Source: Gammaproteobacteria bacterium
GTDB taxonomy: Bacteria > Pseudomonadota > Gammaproteobacteria > Pseudomonadales > Porticoccaceae
Length of the DNA: 5,930 bases
Assembly (NCBI GenBank): GCA_003646355.1
Contig: QNFO01000087.1
Coordinates: 1 to 5,930, forward strand
Direction: 5' to 3'
The notes under the pieces are model-generated. The model was not told the DNA's origin and made no database searches. It saw nothing but the letters and a program-made list of their open reading frames with translations. Position 1 is the first letter of the stretch, and each line of letters starts with the position of its first letter. Positions 5,689-5,930 of this stretch are shown here, one piece after another. Made by a program: the position numbers and the translations under genes.

Positions 5689-5930
5689 AGGCCATCGTCA
5701 ACATCCGACAGTACTGCTTTAACGTAATCCTCGGCGCGAAATACCTGCAGGTCATCAACCCCCTCACCCAAACCGACGTAGCGCAGAGGCACTTTAAAGC
5801 GGCGACTCAAGGCAAAGGCCACTCCACCCTTGGCGGTGCCATCAAGCTTGGTCAGCGCCAAACCGGTAATACCCACCGCCTTGTTAAACTCATGCATTTG
5901 ATTGAGGGCATTTTGACCGGTGCCCGCATC
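5685..5930 (-). CDS. ftsY: Signal recognition particle receptor FtsY, C-terminal part
   Basis: The gene enters from the right edge; 81 codons plus the TGA stop are visible. FtsY is the membrane-associated SRP GTPase that receives ribosome-nascent chain complexes and hands them to the Sec translocon. The fragment is the end of the G domain: DAGTGQNA near the start, the guanine-specificity motif TKLDGTAKGG (about visible residues 27-36), the closing loop YVGLGEGVDDLQVF (about 54-67), and the terminal helix ending in DDVDDGL-type acidic residues. The match to the E. coli FtsY C-terminus is clear throughout. The N-terminal and first GTPase motifs lie outside the window. Its stop overlaps the ftsE start, as in the widespread gammaproteobacterial ftsYEX operon. 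Confidence 0.97.
   Translation of the reverse strand, partial: DAGTGQNALNQMHEFNKAVGITGLALTKLDGTAKGGVAFALSRRFKVPLRYVGLGEGVDDLQVFRAEDYVKAVLSDVDDGL

Noticed and set aside
1..5930. Mobile elements, CRISPR arrays, tRNA or rRNA genes, defence or other accessory systems
   Set aside because: No transposase, integrase, spaced direct repeats, cloverleaf or rRNA sequence was visible; every large stretch is accounted for by conserved housekeeping genes.

Overview
The window is ordinary chromosomal sequence from a Gram-negative gammaproteobacterium. The evidence is the ftsY-ftsE-ftsX-rpoH gene order, a full-length sigma-32 with an intact RpoH box, and a lipoprotein FKBP with an N-terminal extension. Base composition looks slightly above half GC, and codon use appears even throughout. 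The mix of lrgAB, ftsYEX-rpoH, a DUF423 gene, trmB and an FkpA/Mip-type isomerase suggests a marine gammaproteobacterium, perhaps of the Cellvibrionales; that placement is inference and not proven here.

Layout. On the plus strand at the left edge are the last 53 codons of lrgA, then a complete lrgB, translationally coupled to it by an ATGA overlap. All other genes are on the minus strand. Reading right to left these are: the C-terminal 81 codons of ftsY (signal recognition particle receptor), ftsE and ftsX (the ABC-type complex that activates septal wall hydrolysis), rpoH (heat-shock sigma factor), a DUF423 membrane protein, trmB (tRNA m7G46 methyltransferase) and a lipoprotein FKBP-type prolyl isomerase that converges on lrgB. 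ftsY/ftsE and ftsE/ftsX overlap by a few bases, and DUF423/trmB are 8 bases apart, so two tightly packed transcription blocks are likely. rpoH ends in a strong hairpin terminator, and a second, bidirectional terminator separates the FKBP gene from lrgB.

Functional links. FtsY targets membrane proteins and FtsEX couples wall remodelling to division. RpoH controls cytoplasmic protein quality, and the FKBP lipoprotein probably assists folding in the envelope. The most informative regulatory signal is a near-consensus sigma-E (RpoE) promoter just upstream of rpoH, which would link envelope stress to the heat-shock regulon as the P3 promoter of E. coli rpoH does.

There are no mobile elements, CRISPR arrays, tRNA/rRNA genes or uncharacterised gene clusters, and no gene-free stretch longer than about 120 bases. 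I found no evidence of a new biological system; the findings concern regulatory DNA and translation starts.
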